Assembly: GCF_900108175.1 (NCBI RefSeq) | Contig: NZ_FNVO01000005.1 | Location: 124,001-188,000, forward strand | Length of the DNA: 64,000 nt | Direction: 5' to 3' | DNA from: Thermomonospora echinospora | Lineage (GTDB): Bacteria; Actinomycetota; Actinomycetes; Streptosporangiales; Streptosporangiaceae | Shown here: one piece after another, positions 51,812-61,069 of the stretch | Layout of the letters: every line of letters begins with the position of its first letter | Position numbering within the stretch: position 1 is the first letter of the stretch | The notes under the pieces: generated by a model | What the model saw: the letters and a program-made list of their open reading frames with translations, nothing else | The model's database searches: none | Told to the model about the DNA's origin: nothing | Made by a program: the position numbers and the translations under genes

Positions 51812-52477
51812 TTGTCCAGGTACCACCGTTCGGTATTGGCCCTTGTCTGCGCCTCCGTTCTGCTGCCGCTGTCGGCGTGTGAGTTCGAGGTCGGCACCAC
51901 TTCGCCGGCCGGCGGCTCGCCGGACACCGGCCCGTCCGCCGGAGGGGACGCCCCGCAGACCGGGTCACAGGACGGCCCGGCAGGTCAGACGATCGATTTC
52001 AACGGGTTGAACGTCCAGCTCCCGGCGTCGTGGAAGGCCGTACCCGACGGGAACGGCGGCGGCCGCTGGCACATCACCACCGGCGGTTCATGCGGCTCCT
52101 ACGGCTACCTGGAGGCCGACGCCTGCCGCGGCTGGTGGCTGCTGGGAGCCGACGACATCGCCCAGGGGAACGAGGGGAGCCCCTACTCCCCCGGCCGGCC
52201 CTACTACCCGCAGACGGACTCGGTCCCGTGTCCCACCGACCCGGAGACCTACCAGACCACGCCGCAGTCCCCGCAGGCACAGGGACTGGTACCGGTCGGC
52301 GACCACCGGGGCGACTACCGGGAGTGGGCCATCACCTGCATCAGCCCGGCGGGCGGCGCACGCACCGGCGGCTTCGTCCAGCGCCTGGTCTACCTGCCCG
52401 AGTCGCGCATCCTGGTCGTGGACAACTGGCAGACGCCGGGCCTGATGAACCTGCTGAAGAACGCCACCTGGCGCTGA
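51812..52477 (+). CDS. Predicted lipoprotein
   Basis: A 221-residue lipoprotein with signal peptide and lipobox LSAC (about residues 20-23), a low-complexity Gly/Ser/Pro region and a beta-rich C-terminal domain with four cysteines (GGSCGS, EADACRG, VPCPTD, ITCISP) and many aromatic residues. I do not recognise the family. The TTG at 51812 has only a weak AAAGAG upstream. It stands alone. Confidence 0.75.
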   Translation: MSRYHRSVLALVCASVLLPLSACEFEVGTTSPAGGSPDTGPSAGGDAPQTGSQDGPAGQTIDFNGLNVQLPASWKAVPDGNGGGRWHITTGGSCGSYGYLEADACRGWWLLGADDIAQGNEGSPYSPGRPYYPQTDSVPCPTDPETYQTTPQSPQAQGLVPVGDHRGDYREWAITCISPAGGARTGGFVQRLVYLPESRILVVDNWQTPGLMNLLKNATWR

Positions 52478-52564
52478 CGGGCGACAAGCCGACGCAAGCG
52501 CCGGCCGGGCGCCCTAGGCCTGCCGCTCCTTCCCGTCGCCGTGGGGCCGTGGGCCGGATGCGGG

Positions 52565-53044
52565 TCAGAGGAGGGGGCGGGCGGCCACGACGATGCCGTC
52601 CTCGTCGCTGTAGAGCCAGTGGCCCGGGTGGAACTCGGTGTCGCCGAAGGCGACGGGGACGTCCACCTCGCCGGCGCCGTCCTTGGCGCTCTTGCGGGGG
52701 TTGGAGCCCAGGGCCTTGATGCCCAGGTCGAGGGTGCGCAGGGCGGCCACGTCGCGTACTGCGCCGTTGATCACCACCCCGGACCAGCCGTTGCGCACCG
52801 CGGCAGCGGCGATCAGGTCGCCCATCAGCGCGGACGCCAGTGAGCCGGCGCCGTCCACCACCAGGACGCGACCCTCGCCGGGGGTGTTGAGCAGCTTCTT
52901 GACCAGCGCGTTGTCGCGGTGGCAGCGGACGGTGGCGATCGGGCCGGCGAACGCGGTGCGCCCGCCGTACTGCCGGAACTGGGTCTGGCAGCTGGCCAGC
53001 TCGGCGTCGAAGTCGTCGATCAGGTCGGCGGTCGCGAACTCCAT
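52565..53044 (-). CDS. rraA: RraA family protein (4-hydroxy-4-methyl-2-oxoglutarate aldolase-like)
   Basis: A 159-residue RraA fold protein: [89 protein letters not shown] are typical. The family inhibits RNase E in E. coli, or acts as HMG/oxaloacetate aldolase when the metal-binding Arg and Asp are present, as appears here. The ATG at 53044 starts the canonical METATADL-like end. It is divergent from the kinase gene. Confidence 0.9.
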   Translation of the reverse strand: MEFATADLIDDFDAELASCQTQFRQYGGRTAFAGPIATVRCHRDNALVKKLLNTPGEGRVLVVDGAGSLASALMGDLIAAAAVRNGWSGVVINGAVRDVAALRTLDLGIKALGSNPRKSAKDGAGEVDVPVAFGDTEFHPGHWLYSDEDGIVVAARPLL

Positions 53045-53122
53045 GCCGGAAGCCTACCGTCCGGTAACCCCGTGGCCCTGGATCGGGTCCGGGAAGGGCA
53101 TTGTGGAAAATCTGACAGACAA

Positions 53123-53157
53123 CCTCCGGTTCCGGTAAGAAGGTCCGGAACCGGAGG
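53123..53157 (+). promoter_or_regulatory. Perfect 13-bp stem-loop that covers part of a ribosome binding site
   Basis: CCTCCGGTTCCGG (53123-53135) pairs perfectly with CCGGAACCGGAGG (53145-53157) across a 9-base loop. The right arm includes GGAGG (53153-53157); a second GGAGG at 53156-53160 is only partly covered, and the ATG of the kinase is at 53166. It could hide the ribosome binding site in mRNA or serve as a DNA operator. Confidence 0.55.
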
Positions 53158-53165
53158 AGGTACCC

Positions 53166-54854
53166 ATGCAGCCCCCCGCCCAGCCGAACAACGTGTTCGA
53201 TCCCCTGGCTCCGGAGGATCCACCGCACCTCGGGGGGTACCGGATCCTGGCGCGGATCGGGGCGGGCGGCATGGGCCGGGTCTACCTCGGCGCCACGCAG
53301 AGCGGACGGCGGCTCGCGATCAAGGTGGTGCGCCCGGAGTTCGCCGACGATCCGGAGTTCCGCCGCCGGTTCCGGCAGGAGGTCACCGCCGCGCAGCGGG
53401 TGCAGAGCCTGTACACCGCAGCGGTCATCGACGCCGAACTGGACGGGCCCAGGCCGTGGATGGCCACCGTGTACGTGCCGGGGCCGTCGCTGGCGCAGGT
53501 CGTCGCCGAGCAGGGGCCACTGGCGCCGGAGACGGTCCGTCCGCTGGCCGCCGGAGTGGCCGAGGCGCTGGTGGCCATCCACCGGGCCGGGGTGATCCAC
53601 CGCGATCTGAAGCCGTCCAACGTACTGCTGGCGCCGGACGGGCCACAGGTGATCGACTTCGGGATCGCCCGGGCCGCCGACGCCACCCCGCTCACCCGGA
53701 CCGGCGTGCGGATCGGCACCCCGCATTTCATGGCGCCCGAGCAGGCCCTCGGGCGGCACTGCACCCCCGCAGTGGATGTGTTCTCGCTGGGGGTGCTGGT
53801 GTTCTTCGCCGCGACCGGCCGCTCCCCGTTCGGCGAGGGACCCGACCAGGCGGTGCTGTTCCGGATCGCCAGGGAGGAGCCGAACCTTGACGGCTGCCCG
53901 GACGACCTGCATCCGCTGATCGAGCGCTGCCTGGCCAAGGAACCGGACGCACGGCCCGCGCTGCGCGAACTGATGGACGAACTCAACCCCGGCGGCGATG
54001 CCCCACCACCCGGATGGCTGCCGCCCGAGGTGACCCGTCGGCTGGACTCCTATTCGGCCGAGCCGCCCCCGCCGGCCGTTCCGCCGCGGCCCGGGCCTCC
54101 CGGCCCGCCGGCATCGCCCGTTCGGCCCGGAACGCCACCCGCCACGGCGCCACCGCCCGGCGCCCTGGCACGTACGGCTCCGGGCCCGCAGCCGTACGCC
54201 GGGCCGCCCGTCGCCGTCCCGGGAGCGCCGGGGAGTCGTTCCACCACCAGCCGGACGCTCGCCATCGCGCTGGGCGGAGTCGGGGCCGTGGCGCTGCTCC
54301 TGCTGGTCACCGTGATCGTCCTGCTCGCCGACGGCCCGGCCGAGCCGACCGCTCCCCAGGGCCGGGACGAGCGTTCCGCCGCGGCCCCGGCCCCCGATCC
54401 GGCCGGACCGCCGACCTCATCCGGCCCCCTCCCCTCCGCGAGCGACGCGCCGGCCGGGGGGACTCCCCCCGGCACTCTGCTGAAGGAGTACGAGGGCATC
54501 CAGCTCGCGACCGACTACACGATCGACTTCCTCGGCGATCCGAAACATCCGCGGGAGGGCGACGACGGCGACCTGTCCTACTCGGCCTACAGGTCCGACG
54601 AGATCAGGGCGGACCGGCTCGCGGTGCTCGACCCCGGTCAGCCGGACACCTACCAGGCCTGCCGCGACAACACCCGGTACACCGAATACCTGGACGACGA
54701 CGGCTACAAGCGGGGCACCCGGTTCTGCGTCTATACCGATCAGGGGCTGACGGTGCTGGTGAAGGTCACCGACCTCCAGTCCGACCCCAGCGACTTCGTC
54801 ACGCTCGACCTCAAGATCTGGCAGGGCTTCCCCGCGCCGAGTCCCACCGGGTGA
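53166..54854 (+). CDS. PknB-type serine/threonine protein kinase, membrane-anchored
   Basis: A 562-residue receptor kinase. The kinase domain (about residues 24-275) shows IGAGGMGRVYLG, ATP Lys53 (AIKVV), HRDLKPSN (Asp147), DFGIARA (Asp164) and GTPHFMAPEQ. A Pro/Ala-rich linker, one transmembrane helix (about 362-385) and an extracytoplasmic domain with two cysteines (QACRDN and TRFCVY) follow. A hairpin covers part of its ribosome binding site. Substrates and ligand are unknown. Confidence 0.92.
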   Translation: MQPPAQPNNVFDPLAPEDPPHLGGYRILARIGAGGMGRVYLGATQSGRRLAIKVVRPEFADDPEFRRRFRQEVTAAQRVQSLYTAAVIDAELDGPRPWMATVYVPGPSLAQVVAEQGPLAPETVRPLAAGVAEALVAIHRAGVIHRDLKPSNVLLAPDGPQVIDFGIARAADATPLTRTGVRIGTPHFMAPEQALGRHCTPAVDVFSLGVLVFFAATGRSPFGEGPDQAVLFRIAREEPNLDGCPDDLHPLIERCLAKEPDARPALRELMDELNPGGDAPPPGWLPPEVTRRLDSYSAEPPPPAVPPRPGPPGPPASPVRPGTPPATAPPPGALARTAPGPQPYAGPPVAVPGAPGSRSTTSRTLAIALGGVGAVALLLLVTVIVLLADGPAEPTAPQGRDERSAAAPAPDPAGPPTSSGPLPSASDAPAGGTPPGTLLKEYEGIQLATDYTIDFLGDPKHPREGDDGDLSYSAYRSDEIRADRLAVLDPGQPDTYQACRDNTRYTEYLDDDGYKRGTRFCVYTDQGLTVLVKVTDLQSDPSDFVTLDLKIWQGFPAPSPTG

Positions 54855-54909
54855 GCGCGATCGTCTGTCTCCCCACGGGGATCTAAGGGCCTTCCCGGGG
54901 CGACCGGCC

Positions 54910-55365
54910 TCAGGTGTCGGGGCCGTCGGTGGGGCGGCCGATCAGGCGGGACAGCACGATCGAGGTCTTGGTCTGGGCGATCTTGGGCTCGCGGCGGAGG
55001 CGTTCGAGGGTCTCCTCCAGGTGGGCGATGTCGCGGGCCCGCAGGTGAATCAGGGCGTCGGCCTCCCCGGTGACGGTGTAGGCGGCGATGACCTCCGGGT
55101 GCCGGCGGACGCTCTCGTACGTCTCCTCCGGTGAACGGGCCCCGTTGTAGAAGATCTCGATGAACGCCTCGGTGGTCCAGCCGAGGGCCGCCGGGTCGAC
55201 CACGGCGGCGAAACCGGTGATGACGCCCTCCTCGCGCAGCCGGTCGACCCGGCGTTTGACCGCGGGCGCCGACAGGCCGACGGCGTCGCCGATCTGGGCG
55301 TAGGAGGCCCGGGCATCCTCCAGTAGTCGCGCAACGATCCGACGGTCAAGGTCGTCAAGACGCAA
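54910..55365 (-). CDS. Lrp/AsnC-family transcriptional regulator
   Basis: A 151-residue regulator. The N-terminal HTH (LDDLDRRIVARLLEDARASYAQIGDAVGLSAPAVKRRVDRLREEGVI) and the C-terminal RAM ligand-binding domain (AFIEIFYNGARSPEETYESVRRHPEVIAAYTVTGEADALIHLRA) are standard. The start is TTG at 55365. It is divergent from rocD at 55546, and regulation of amino acid catabolism by ornithine or arginine is the expected role; that is inference from context. Confidence 0.92.
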   Translation of the reverse strand: MRLDDLDRRIVARLLEDARASYAQIGDAVGLSAPAVKRRVDRLREEGVITGFAAVVDPAALGWTTEAFIEIFYNGARSPEETYESVRRHPEVIAAYTVTGEADALIHLRARDIAHLEETLERLRREPKIAQTKTSIVLSRLIGRPTDGPDT

Positions 55366-55545
55366 TGAACACAGCCCCTGAAGCAGGTTTTTGTAATTGG
55401 TCGTGCCTCATCGCCGACCTTACGCTGTGTGCTGGGTACGCGGCCACCCGCGGACCCCGCCGTATCGTTCCCGCGGCACCGGTGACCCCGGTGCCGGCAC
55501 TCCGGCCACGGTCATCTGGGGTCGGCGGACCGCCGAAGGAGCATC

Positions 55546-56739
55546 GTGACGCGAACCCAGCAGCTGCGCGCCCTGTCCGAAGAGCACAGCGCCCACAACT
55601 ACCACCCGCTTCCGGTCGTGATCGCCGAGGCCGAGGGGGCCTGGGTGACCGATGTCGAGGGCAGGCGCTACCTGGACATGCTGTCGGCGTACTCGGCGGT
55701 CAATTTCGGGCACCGCAACCCCCGGCTGATCGCCGCCGCGCAGCGCCAGCTGGAACGGGTCACCCTGGTCAGCCGGGCCTTCGACCACGACCAGTTCGGC
55801 CCGTTCGTCGCCGAGCTGGCCGAGCTGGCCGGCAAGGACATGGTGCTGCCGATGAACAGCGGGGCCGAGGCCGTCGAGACCGCCCTCAAGGCCGCCCGCA
55901 AGTGGGGGTACGAGGTCAAGGGCGTGCCGGCCGACCAGGCCGGCATCATCACCTTCGAGGGCAACTTCCACGGCCGGACGACCACGATCGTCGGCTTCTC
56001 CACCGACCCGGACGCCAGGAACTCCTACGGCCCCTACACGCCGGGCTTCCGCACCGTCCCGTACGGGGACGCCGAGGCGCTGCGGGCGGCGATGGACGAG
56101 AACACGGTGGGCGTGCTCATCGAGCCGATCCAGGGCGAGGCCGGGGTGAACGTGCCGCCCAGCGGGTTCCTGAAGACGGTGCGGGAGCTGTGCACCGCGG
56201 GGAACGCGCTGATGATCGCCGACGAGATCCAGTCCGGGCTGGGCCGTACCGGCGCCACGTTCGCGGTCGAGCACGAGGGCGTGGTCCCCGACATGTACCT
56301 GCTGGGCAAGGCGCTGGGCGGCGGCATCCTGCCGGTGTCGGCGGTGGTGGCCGACGCCGATGTGCTGGGGGTGTTCCGGCCGGGCCAGCACGGCTCGACG
56401 TTCGGCGGCAACCCGCTGGCCTGCGCGGTGGGCCGCGAGGTGGTCGCGATGCTGCGGACCGGCGAGTTCCAGGAACGGTCGCGGACGCTGGGCGCGCACC
56501 TGCACCGGCGGCTGGGCGCGCTGCCGGGCGACGTCGTCCGCGAGGTGCGCGGGCGCGGCCTGTGGGCCGGGGTGGAGCTGAACGGCAAGGCCCGCCCGGT
56601 CAGCGAGCGGCTGATGGAGCTGGGCGTGCTGGCCAAGGAGACCCACGAGACCACGCTGCGGCTGGCTCCCCCGCTGATGATCGACCAGGAGGATCTGGAC
56701 TGGGCGCTCGACCAGTTGGAGATCGCCCTGCGCGACTGA
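55546..56739 (+). CDS. rocD: Ornithine--oxo-acid transaminase
   Basis: A 397-residue class III PLP aminotransferase that converts ornithine to glutamate-5-semialdehyde in arginine breakdown. Blocks: NYHPLPVVIAEAEGAWVTDVEGRRYLDMLSAYSAVNFGHRNP, LPMNSGAEAVETALKAARKWGYEVKG, FEGNFHGRTTTIVGFSTD, IADEIQSGLGRTG and LLGKALGGGILPVS, with Lys255 as the PLP lysine. GTG at 55546 follows GAAGGAGC. It is paired with the Lrp regulator. Confidence 0.93.
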   Translation: MTRTQQLRALSEEHSAHNYHPLPVVIAEAEGAWVTDVEGRRYLDMLSAYSAVNFGHRNPRLIAAAQRQLERVTLVSRAFDHDQFGPFVAELAELAGKDMVLPMNSGAEAVETALKAARKWGYEVKGVPADQAGIITFEGNFHGRTTTIVGFSTDPDARNSYGPYTPGFRTVPYGDAEALRAAMDENTVGVLIEPIQGEAGVNVPPSGFLKTVRELCTAGNALMIADEIQSGLGRTGATFAVEHEGVVPDMYLLGKALGGGILPVSAVVADADVLGVFRPGQHGSTFGGNPLACAVGREVVAMLRTGEFQERSRTLGAHLHRRLGALPGDVVREVRGRGLWAGVELNGKARPVSERLMELGVLAKETHETTLRLAPPLMIDQEDLDWALDQLEIALRD

Positions 56740-56957
56740 CCGGGCCGCCCGGCGGCCGTACCGGCCAGCAGCGTTCCGGCCGAGACCCGGCCAGGGCGAT
56801 CCACGCGGCCTCCGCCGAGGCGTCGCGGACGCGCCGGTCCTGAACGCTCACGCCCTGTCAGGCGTTCGGCCGCCCGGCCGCAAGGGCACCGCCACGCCCA
56901 CGGCGGCACGGCGAACTCCGCTGGAGCCGCATCACCTCGGCGGAAGGGTCCGGGGGA

Positions 56958-57494
56958 TCAGGCCAGGCGCCGGTAGTGGCCCTCGTAGTACAGCAGGGGG
57001 CGGCGGTTCTTGGGGGCGGGCGTCTGGACCGCGAGGACCTCGCCCACCACGATGCTGTGGTCGCCGCCGTCGTGCACGGCGTGCGTGCGGCACTCCAGGG
57101 ACGCCACCGACTCATCGAAGATCGCCGCACCCGTGTGCGCGCCCCGTTCGAACGGATGGCCGCCGAGCCGGTCGTCCAGGGGGCGGCCACGGGTGGCGAA
57201 CCACTGGGAGAGGTCCTCGGCCTCCTCGGGCAGCACCGACACCGCCCAGCCGCCCGACTTCAGCACGGCGTCGTGCAGGCGCGCGATCTTCTCCGCACAG
57301 AACAGCACGAGCAGCGGATCCAGGGAGACCGAGGTGAAGGCGTTGATGGTCATCGCGTGGTCCACCCCGTCGGCGACAGTGGAGACGATCGCCACACCGG
57401 TGGCGAACCGGCCCACCACCCGGCGGAACTCCCGGGGATCCACCCGCGCGGGGGACGGCTTCGGCGGCGGCTGCGGGAGATGGTCTTTGTTCAC
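56958..57494 (-). CDS. Flavin reductase family protein
   Basis: A 178-residue FMN-binding split-barrel flavin reductase: FRRVVGRFATGVAIVSTVADGVDHAMTINAFTSVSLDPLLVLFCAEK is the family signature, and the C-terminal SLECRTHAVHDGGDHSIVVGEVLAVQ is typical. It would supply reduced FMN or FAD to a monooxygenase; no partner is next to it. GTG at 57494. The 218-base gap before it (56740-56957) holds nothing recognisable. Confidence 0.9.
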   Translation of the reverse strand: MNKDHLPQPPPKPSPARVDPREFRRVVGRFATGVAIVSTVADGVDHAMTINAFTSVSLDPLLVLFCAEKIARLHDAVLKSGGWAVSVLPEEAEDLSQWFATRGRPLDDRLGGHPFERGAHTGAAIFDESVASLECRTHAVHDGGDHSIVVGEVLAVQTPAPKNRRPLLYYEGHYRRLA

Positions 57495-57535
57495 GATTCA
57501 GCCAGGTTATCCGGCTCGCCCACCAGGGCCTTCGG

Positions 57536-58105
57536 TCAGGGCCGGTCCCGCACGCCCGGCCCCAGCAGCCAGGAGCCCGGCACACCGGCCGACCGGGTGA
57601 GCGCGACGGCCAGCCCACCGGCCACCATGCCGCCCACGATGAACAGATAGCCGGCCAGGTCGCCGGTGATGAGCAGGTCGCCCTCGGACCGCCGGCTGGA
57701 CGCGGCGATCACCACGGCCATCCAGGTCACCCACGGGACCGCCGCCCCCGGCTTGGCGCGCATCCCCCAGCCGGCCAGCCACAGCACGCCGAAGTTCAGC
57801 GCCACCAGCACGATCGCCGCCAGCGGGACCGGCCCGACGGTCCAGCCGTAGTGCAGCGAGCCGACGACCCCCAGGACCACGCCCAACAGGGCCAGCATCC
57901 CGTAGGCGGCACCGGTGACGAACGCCCGCAGCCGCTCGTTCCCGGCCCCGGCCCCCCTGCCGCCGTCACCGGCCGGCCCCTCCCCAGCCGGATGGGCCGC
58001 CGGAGGCCGATCGGCCGGACCGTCCGACGGCGGGTCGCCCGGGGACGATGCGCCACCGTCCTTGGTCAGCGGCACTCCGGCGTCCTGGTCCTTGTCCACA
58101 GCCAC
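57536..58105 (-). CDS. DUF6113 family membrane protein
   Basis: A 189-residue protein. The N-terminus (to about residue 55) is disordered and Pro/Gly/Asp-rich, followed by four transmembrane helices (FVTGAAYGMLALLGVVLGVVG, LAAIVLVALNFGVLWLAGWG, VPWVTWMAVVIAASS and YLFIVGGMVAGGLAVALT). It is regularly found next to mshB in actinobacteria, as here; the role is unknown. The start GTG at 58105 is 64 bases after mshB. Confidence 0.82.
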   Translation of the reverse strand: MAVDKDQDAGVPLTKDGGASSPGDPPSDGPADRPPAAHPAGEGPAGDGGRGAGAGNERLRAFVTGAAYGMLALLGVVLGVVGSLHYGWTVGPVPLAAIVLVALNFGVLWLAGWGMRAKPGAAVPWVTWMAVVIAASSRRSEGDLLITGDLAGYLFIVGGMVAGGLAVALTRSAGVPGSWLLGPGVRDRP

Positions 58106-58169
58106 TGAGGTTATCGAGTCGGCGCCGGTGTCCCGAGCCAGGTCCCCACCGCCCGCGCCCGACCGGGCC

Positions 58170-59069
58170 CTACTCCCGGCCGGGCAGCCCCGAGAACAGG
58201 CCGCTCTCCCGGCCGCCCGCCGCCGAGGGGCCGCGCCGCCCGTCGAGCAGCGTGTAGTACTCGGCGCCGAACGCCTGCTGGCCGATGTTGTTGGACAGGG
58301 CGAAGAACGGCCCCTGGTCCTCGGAGGCCACCGTGATCTGGGTGCGGTGGGCGCGTAGTGCCGCCAGCTTGGCGGGCAGGTGGGCGCGGGCGTCCACCAC
58401 CGTGGTGACCTGGTCGTCGGGCACGCCGTAGCCGAGCTGGTCGATGCTGGAGACCCGTTCGAACGGGTGCCGGGACTCGCGCATCAGCGCGATCGACCGG
58501 GACAGCACCGTGCGCGGCGCGGCGGTGGCGTAGAACTTGGCGGCCAGCCAGGGCTCGCCCTCCCCATGGCCGGGGTCGGCGGCCAGTTCGCGGGCCCGCC
58601 GCGCCACCCGGTGGGCCTGGATGTGGTCGGGGTGCCCGTAGTGGCCGTGCTCGTCATAGGTGACGAGCACCTGCGGGCGCACCTCGCGGATGGTCTCGGC
58701 CAGGAGCGCGCCCGCCTCGTCCACGTCCGCCCGCCAGAAGCAGCGGGGGTGCTCGTTGGACGGGGCGCCCATCATGCCCGAGTCCCGCCAGCGGCCGGGG
58801 CCGCCGAGGAAGCGGTGGTCGGTGACGCCGAGCGCCGCGCACGCCTCGGCCAGTTCGCCGATCCGGAACTCGCCGAGCCGGTCCTCCTTGTCGGCGGCCA
58901 GATGGCGCAGCTCGTCCGGGATGATCTCGCCCTCCTCGCCGAGCGTGCAGGTGACGAGGCAGACATGGGCGCCTTCGGCGGCGTATTTGGCCATCGTCGC
59001 GCCGGTGCTGATCGATTCGTCGTCCGGGTGCGCGTGGACGAACAAGATCCGCCAGATGGGATCACTCAT
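58170..59069 (-). CDS. mshB: GlcNAc-Ins deacetylase of mycothiol synthesis
   Basis: A 299-residue zinc deacetylase of the LmbE/PIG-L family that converts GlcNAc-inositol to GlcN-inositol. The metal motif AHPDDES (His14, Asp17) is at the N-terminus, the third ligand lies in [10 protein letters not shown] (about residue 150). Also [34 protein letters not shown], and the [23 protein letters not shown] end, typical for MshB rather than Mca. Its presence marks a mycothiol-making actinobacterium. Confidence 0.93.
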   Translation of the reverse strand: MSDPIWRILFVHAHPDDESISTGATMAKYAAEGAHVCLVTCTLGEEGEIIPDELRHLAADKEDRLGEFRIGELAEACAALGVTDHRFLGGPGRWRDSGMMGAPSNEHPRCFWRADVDEAGALLAETIREVRPQVLVTYDEHGHYGHPDHIQAHRVARRARELAADPGHGEGEPWLAAKFYATAAPRTVLSRSIALMRESRHPFERVSSIDQLGYGVPDDQVTTVVDARAHLPAKLAALRAHRTQITVASEDQGPFFALSNNIGQQAFGAEYYTLLDGRRGPSAAGGRESGLFSGLPGRE

Positions 59070-59225
59070 GAGGCTAGGCTAGAACCTGCCCGGCGGCGAG
59101 GGCCAAGCCGACCGGCTCGGCGGGTCGTGAGGCCCGTGGGATCCCCGGCCCGGGCCCGCCCGGGAACCCGGCGGGTCACCGCTGGAACCTCTCCGGCCCC
59201 AAGGTCGCGGGCCGCCCCACTGGCC

Positions 59226-60788
59226 TCACTCGGCGGCCTGGCCGTCTGTTCCCTCCCCGGCACCGCCGTTACCAGGGTTACCCCCACCGCCGCCGTCACC
59301 GGGATTGGTGCCGCCACCGCCGTCACCGGTACCGCCGTCGTCGCCCGTGCCCCCGTCGTCGCCGGTGCCGCCGCTGGGCGGCGGAGCGGAGGGCTGCTGG
59401 GACGGCTCCGAGGGCTGGGACGGCTCCTGGGTGGGCTGCGGGTTCTGGGTGGTGGGCTCCGGCTCCGGCTCCGGCTCACTGCTGTACTGCGGCGGGTCGG
59501 AGTCCTGCGGCCCCTGCGGGACCTGCTGCTCGTCGTCGCCCTGGTCTTCGGTGGTGCGCTCGACGGTGGGCGAGGGGCTCACCTGGTCGGTCGGGTCGTC
59601 GCGGCCCGAGGCGTACACCAGCCCGCCGATCAGCAGCAGGATCAGGGCGACCGCGGCCGCCGTGGCGATGAGCGGGCCCTTCGAGCGGTCCTGCCCGTCC
59701 CCAGGCCGGGGCCGTCCCGGCGGGGGCGGGTAGCCGGGCACGCCCGGCAGCGTCCCGCCCACCGGGCCGGCCGCCCGGGTCCGGCTCGCGCCGGTGGTCC
59801 GTCCCGCGATCTGCTGGCCCTCCGCCAGCACCGCGGTGGGAAGCTCGTCCCCGGCCGCCGCCGCGCCCGCGGCGCCCATCGCCGCGGCCATCCCCGGACC
59901 GGCGACCCGGGTGGCGTCGACCGCCCCGGGCCCGTCCAGCCGGGTGGCGTCGGCCGCCGGGCCGGCGGGGGGCGCCGCGACCGGGCCGCTGCCGCCGCCG
60001 ATCAGCCGCATCATCAGGGCCTGCGCGGTGGGCCGCGCCTGCGGGTCCTTGGCCAGGCACTCGCGGATCAGGTCGCGCAGGTCGCCCGGCACCCCGTCCA
60101 GGTTCGGCTCCTCGTGGAGCAGCCGGTTGATCACGGCGGGAATGGTGTCCTGGCCGAACGGGGGCCGCCCGGTCGCGGCGAACACCATCGTCGAGCCCCA
60201 GGAGAAGACGTCCACCGCCTCGGTCAGCGAGGTGCCCATCACCTGCTCGGGCGCCATGTAGGCGGGGGTGCCGATGGCCTTGGTGCTGGCCGCCGAGCCG
60301 GGGTCCAGGGCCCGGGCGATCCCGAAGTCGATCACCCGGGGGCCGTCCGGCGCCATCAGCACGTTGTGCGGCTTGAAGTCGCGGTGCACGATCCCGGCCT
60401 GGTGGATGGCCACCAGCGCGGTCATCGTGCCGATGGCCAGCCGGTCCAGCGCCGCACCGGTGCGCGGGCCCTCGTCGGTGACCAGCTTCTGCAGCGACGG
60501 GCCCGGCACGTACTCGCTGGCGATGTAGGGCCGGTCGCCGGCCACGTCGGCCTCCAGCACCTGCGCGGTGCAGAACCGGGCGACCTGCTTGGCGGCCTGA
60601 ACCTCACGCACGAACCGGCTGCGGGCCGTCTCGTCCTCGGTCAGGTCCGCACGCAGCAACTTGATGGCGACCTTGGTGCCCGTGGCGTCCTGTCCCAGGT
60701 AGACGACGCCCTGGCCGCCTTCGCCGAGACGTTCCAGGATCTCGTAGGAACCCAGTCGCCGCGGATCACCCGAACGCAGCTCCGGCAT
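59226..60788 (-). CDS. PknB-type serine/threonine protein kinase with Gly/Asp-rich tail
   Basis: A 520-residue receptor kinase. Kinase domain (about 15-265) with LGEGGQGVVYLG, Lys43 (AIKLL), HRDFKPHN (Asp137), DFGIARALD and GTPAYMAPEQ. Juxtamembrane Ala/Gly/Pro-rich region, transmembrane helix (about 380-400), then an unusually low-complexity extracytoplasmic end of Glu/Pro repeats (about 430-480) and Gly/Asp repeats (GGTGDDGGTGDDGGTGDGGGG). The ATG at 60788 has AGGAG upstream. No sensor domain can be seen. Confidence 0.92.
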   Translation of the reverse strand: MPELRSGDPRRLGSYEILERLGEGGQGVVYLGQDATGTKVAIKLLRADLTEDETARSRFVREVQAAKQVARFCTAQVLEADVAGDRPYIASEYVPGPSLQKLVTDEGPRTGAALDRLAIGTMTALVAIHQAGIVHRDFKPHNVLMAPDGPRVIDFGIARALDPGSAASTKAIGTPAYMAPEQVMGTSLTEAVDVFSWGSTMVFAATGRPPFGQDTIPAVINRLLHEEPNLDGVPGDLRDLIRECLAKDPQARPTAQALMMRLIGGGSGPVAAPPAGPAADATRLDGPGAVDATRVAGPGMAAAMGAAGAAAAGDELPTAVLAEGQQIAGRTTGASRTRAAGPVGGTLPGVPGYPPPPGRPRPGDGQDRSKGPLIATAAAVALILLLIGGLVYASGRDDPTDQVSPSPTVERTTEDQGDDEQQVPQGPQDSDPPQYSSEPEPEPEPTTQNPQPTQEPSQPSEPSQQPSAPPPSGGTGDDGGTGDDGGTGDGGGGTNPGDGGGGGNPGNGGAGEGTDGQAAE

Positions 60789-60923
60789 CGACACTCCTGT
60801 ACGCGGGACCTAAGGGCAGAACTCCGAACTTACCGGAGAAGGGGCTCGCTCACCGGGCCTCGGCGGGAGCTGGCGGTGACCGGCCACGTGGCGTTCACCT
60901 CATGCACGGGTCTTCACGGTACT

Positions 60924-61010
60924 CCTCCCGGCGGCGTTCTCGGATCATCTCGCCGGACCCGGGGGCTTTCCGGTCACCCCGCCGTGCCCGAGGGCTTTCC
61001 GATCACCTCG
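60924..61010. repeat. Three copies of a 29-bp tandem repeat
   Basis: Adjacent units at 60924-60952, 60953-60981 and 60982-61010; the last two share CCGNRCCCGRGGGCTTTCCG-type sequence (about 24 of 29 bases), the first is more diverged. They lie in the gap between the divergent kinase and peptidase genes, outside any supported gene, and may affect their promoters. Confidence 0.65.
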
Positions 61011-61069
61011 GGATACCGGGAGGGGAGGATGGGTCGACCGCCCGGCCCCGGCTGGCAGACTCGGGAGAC

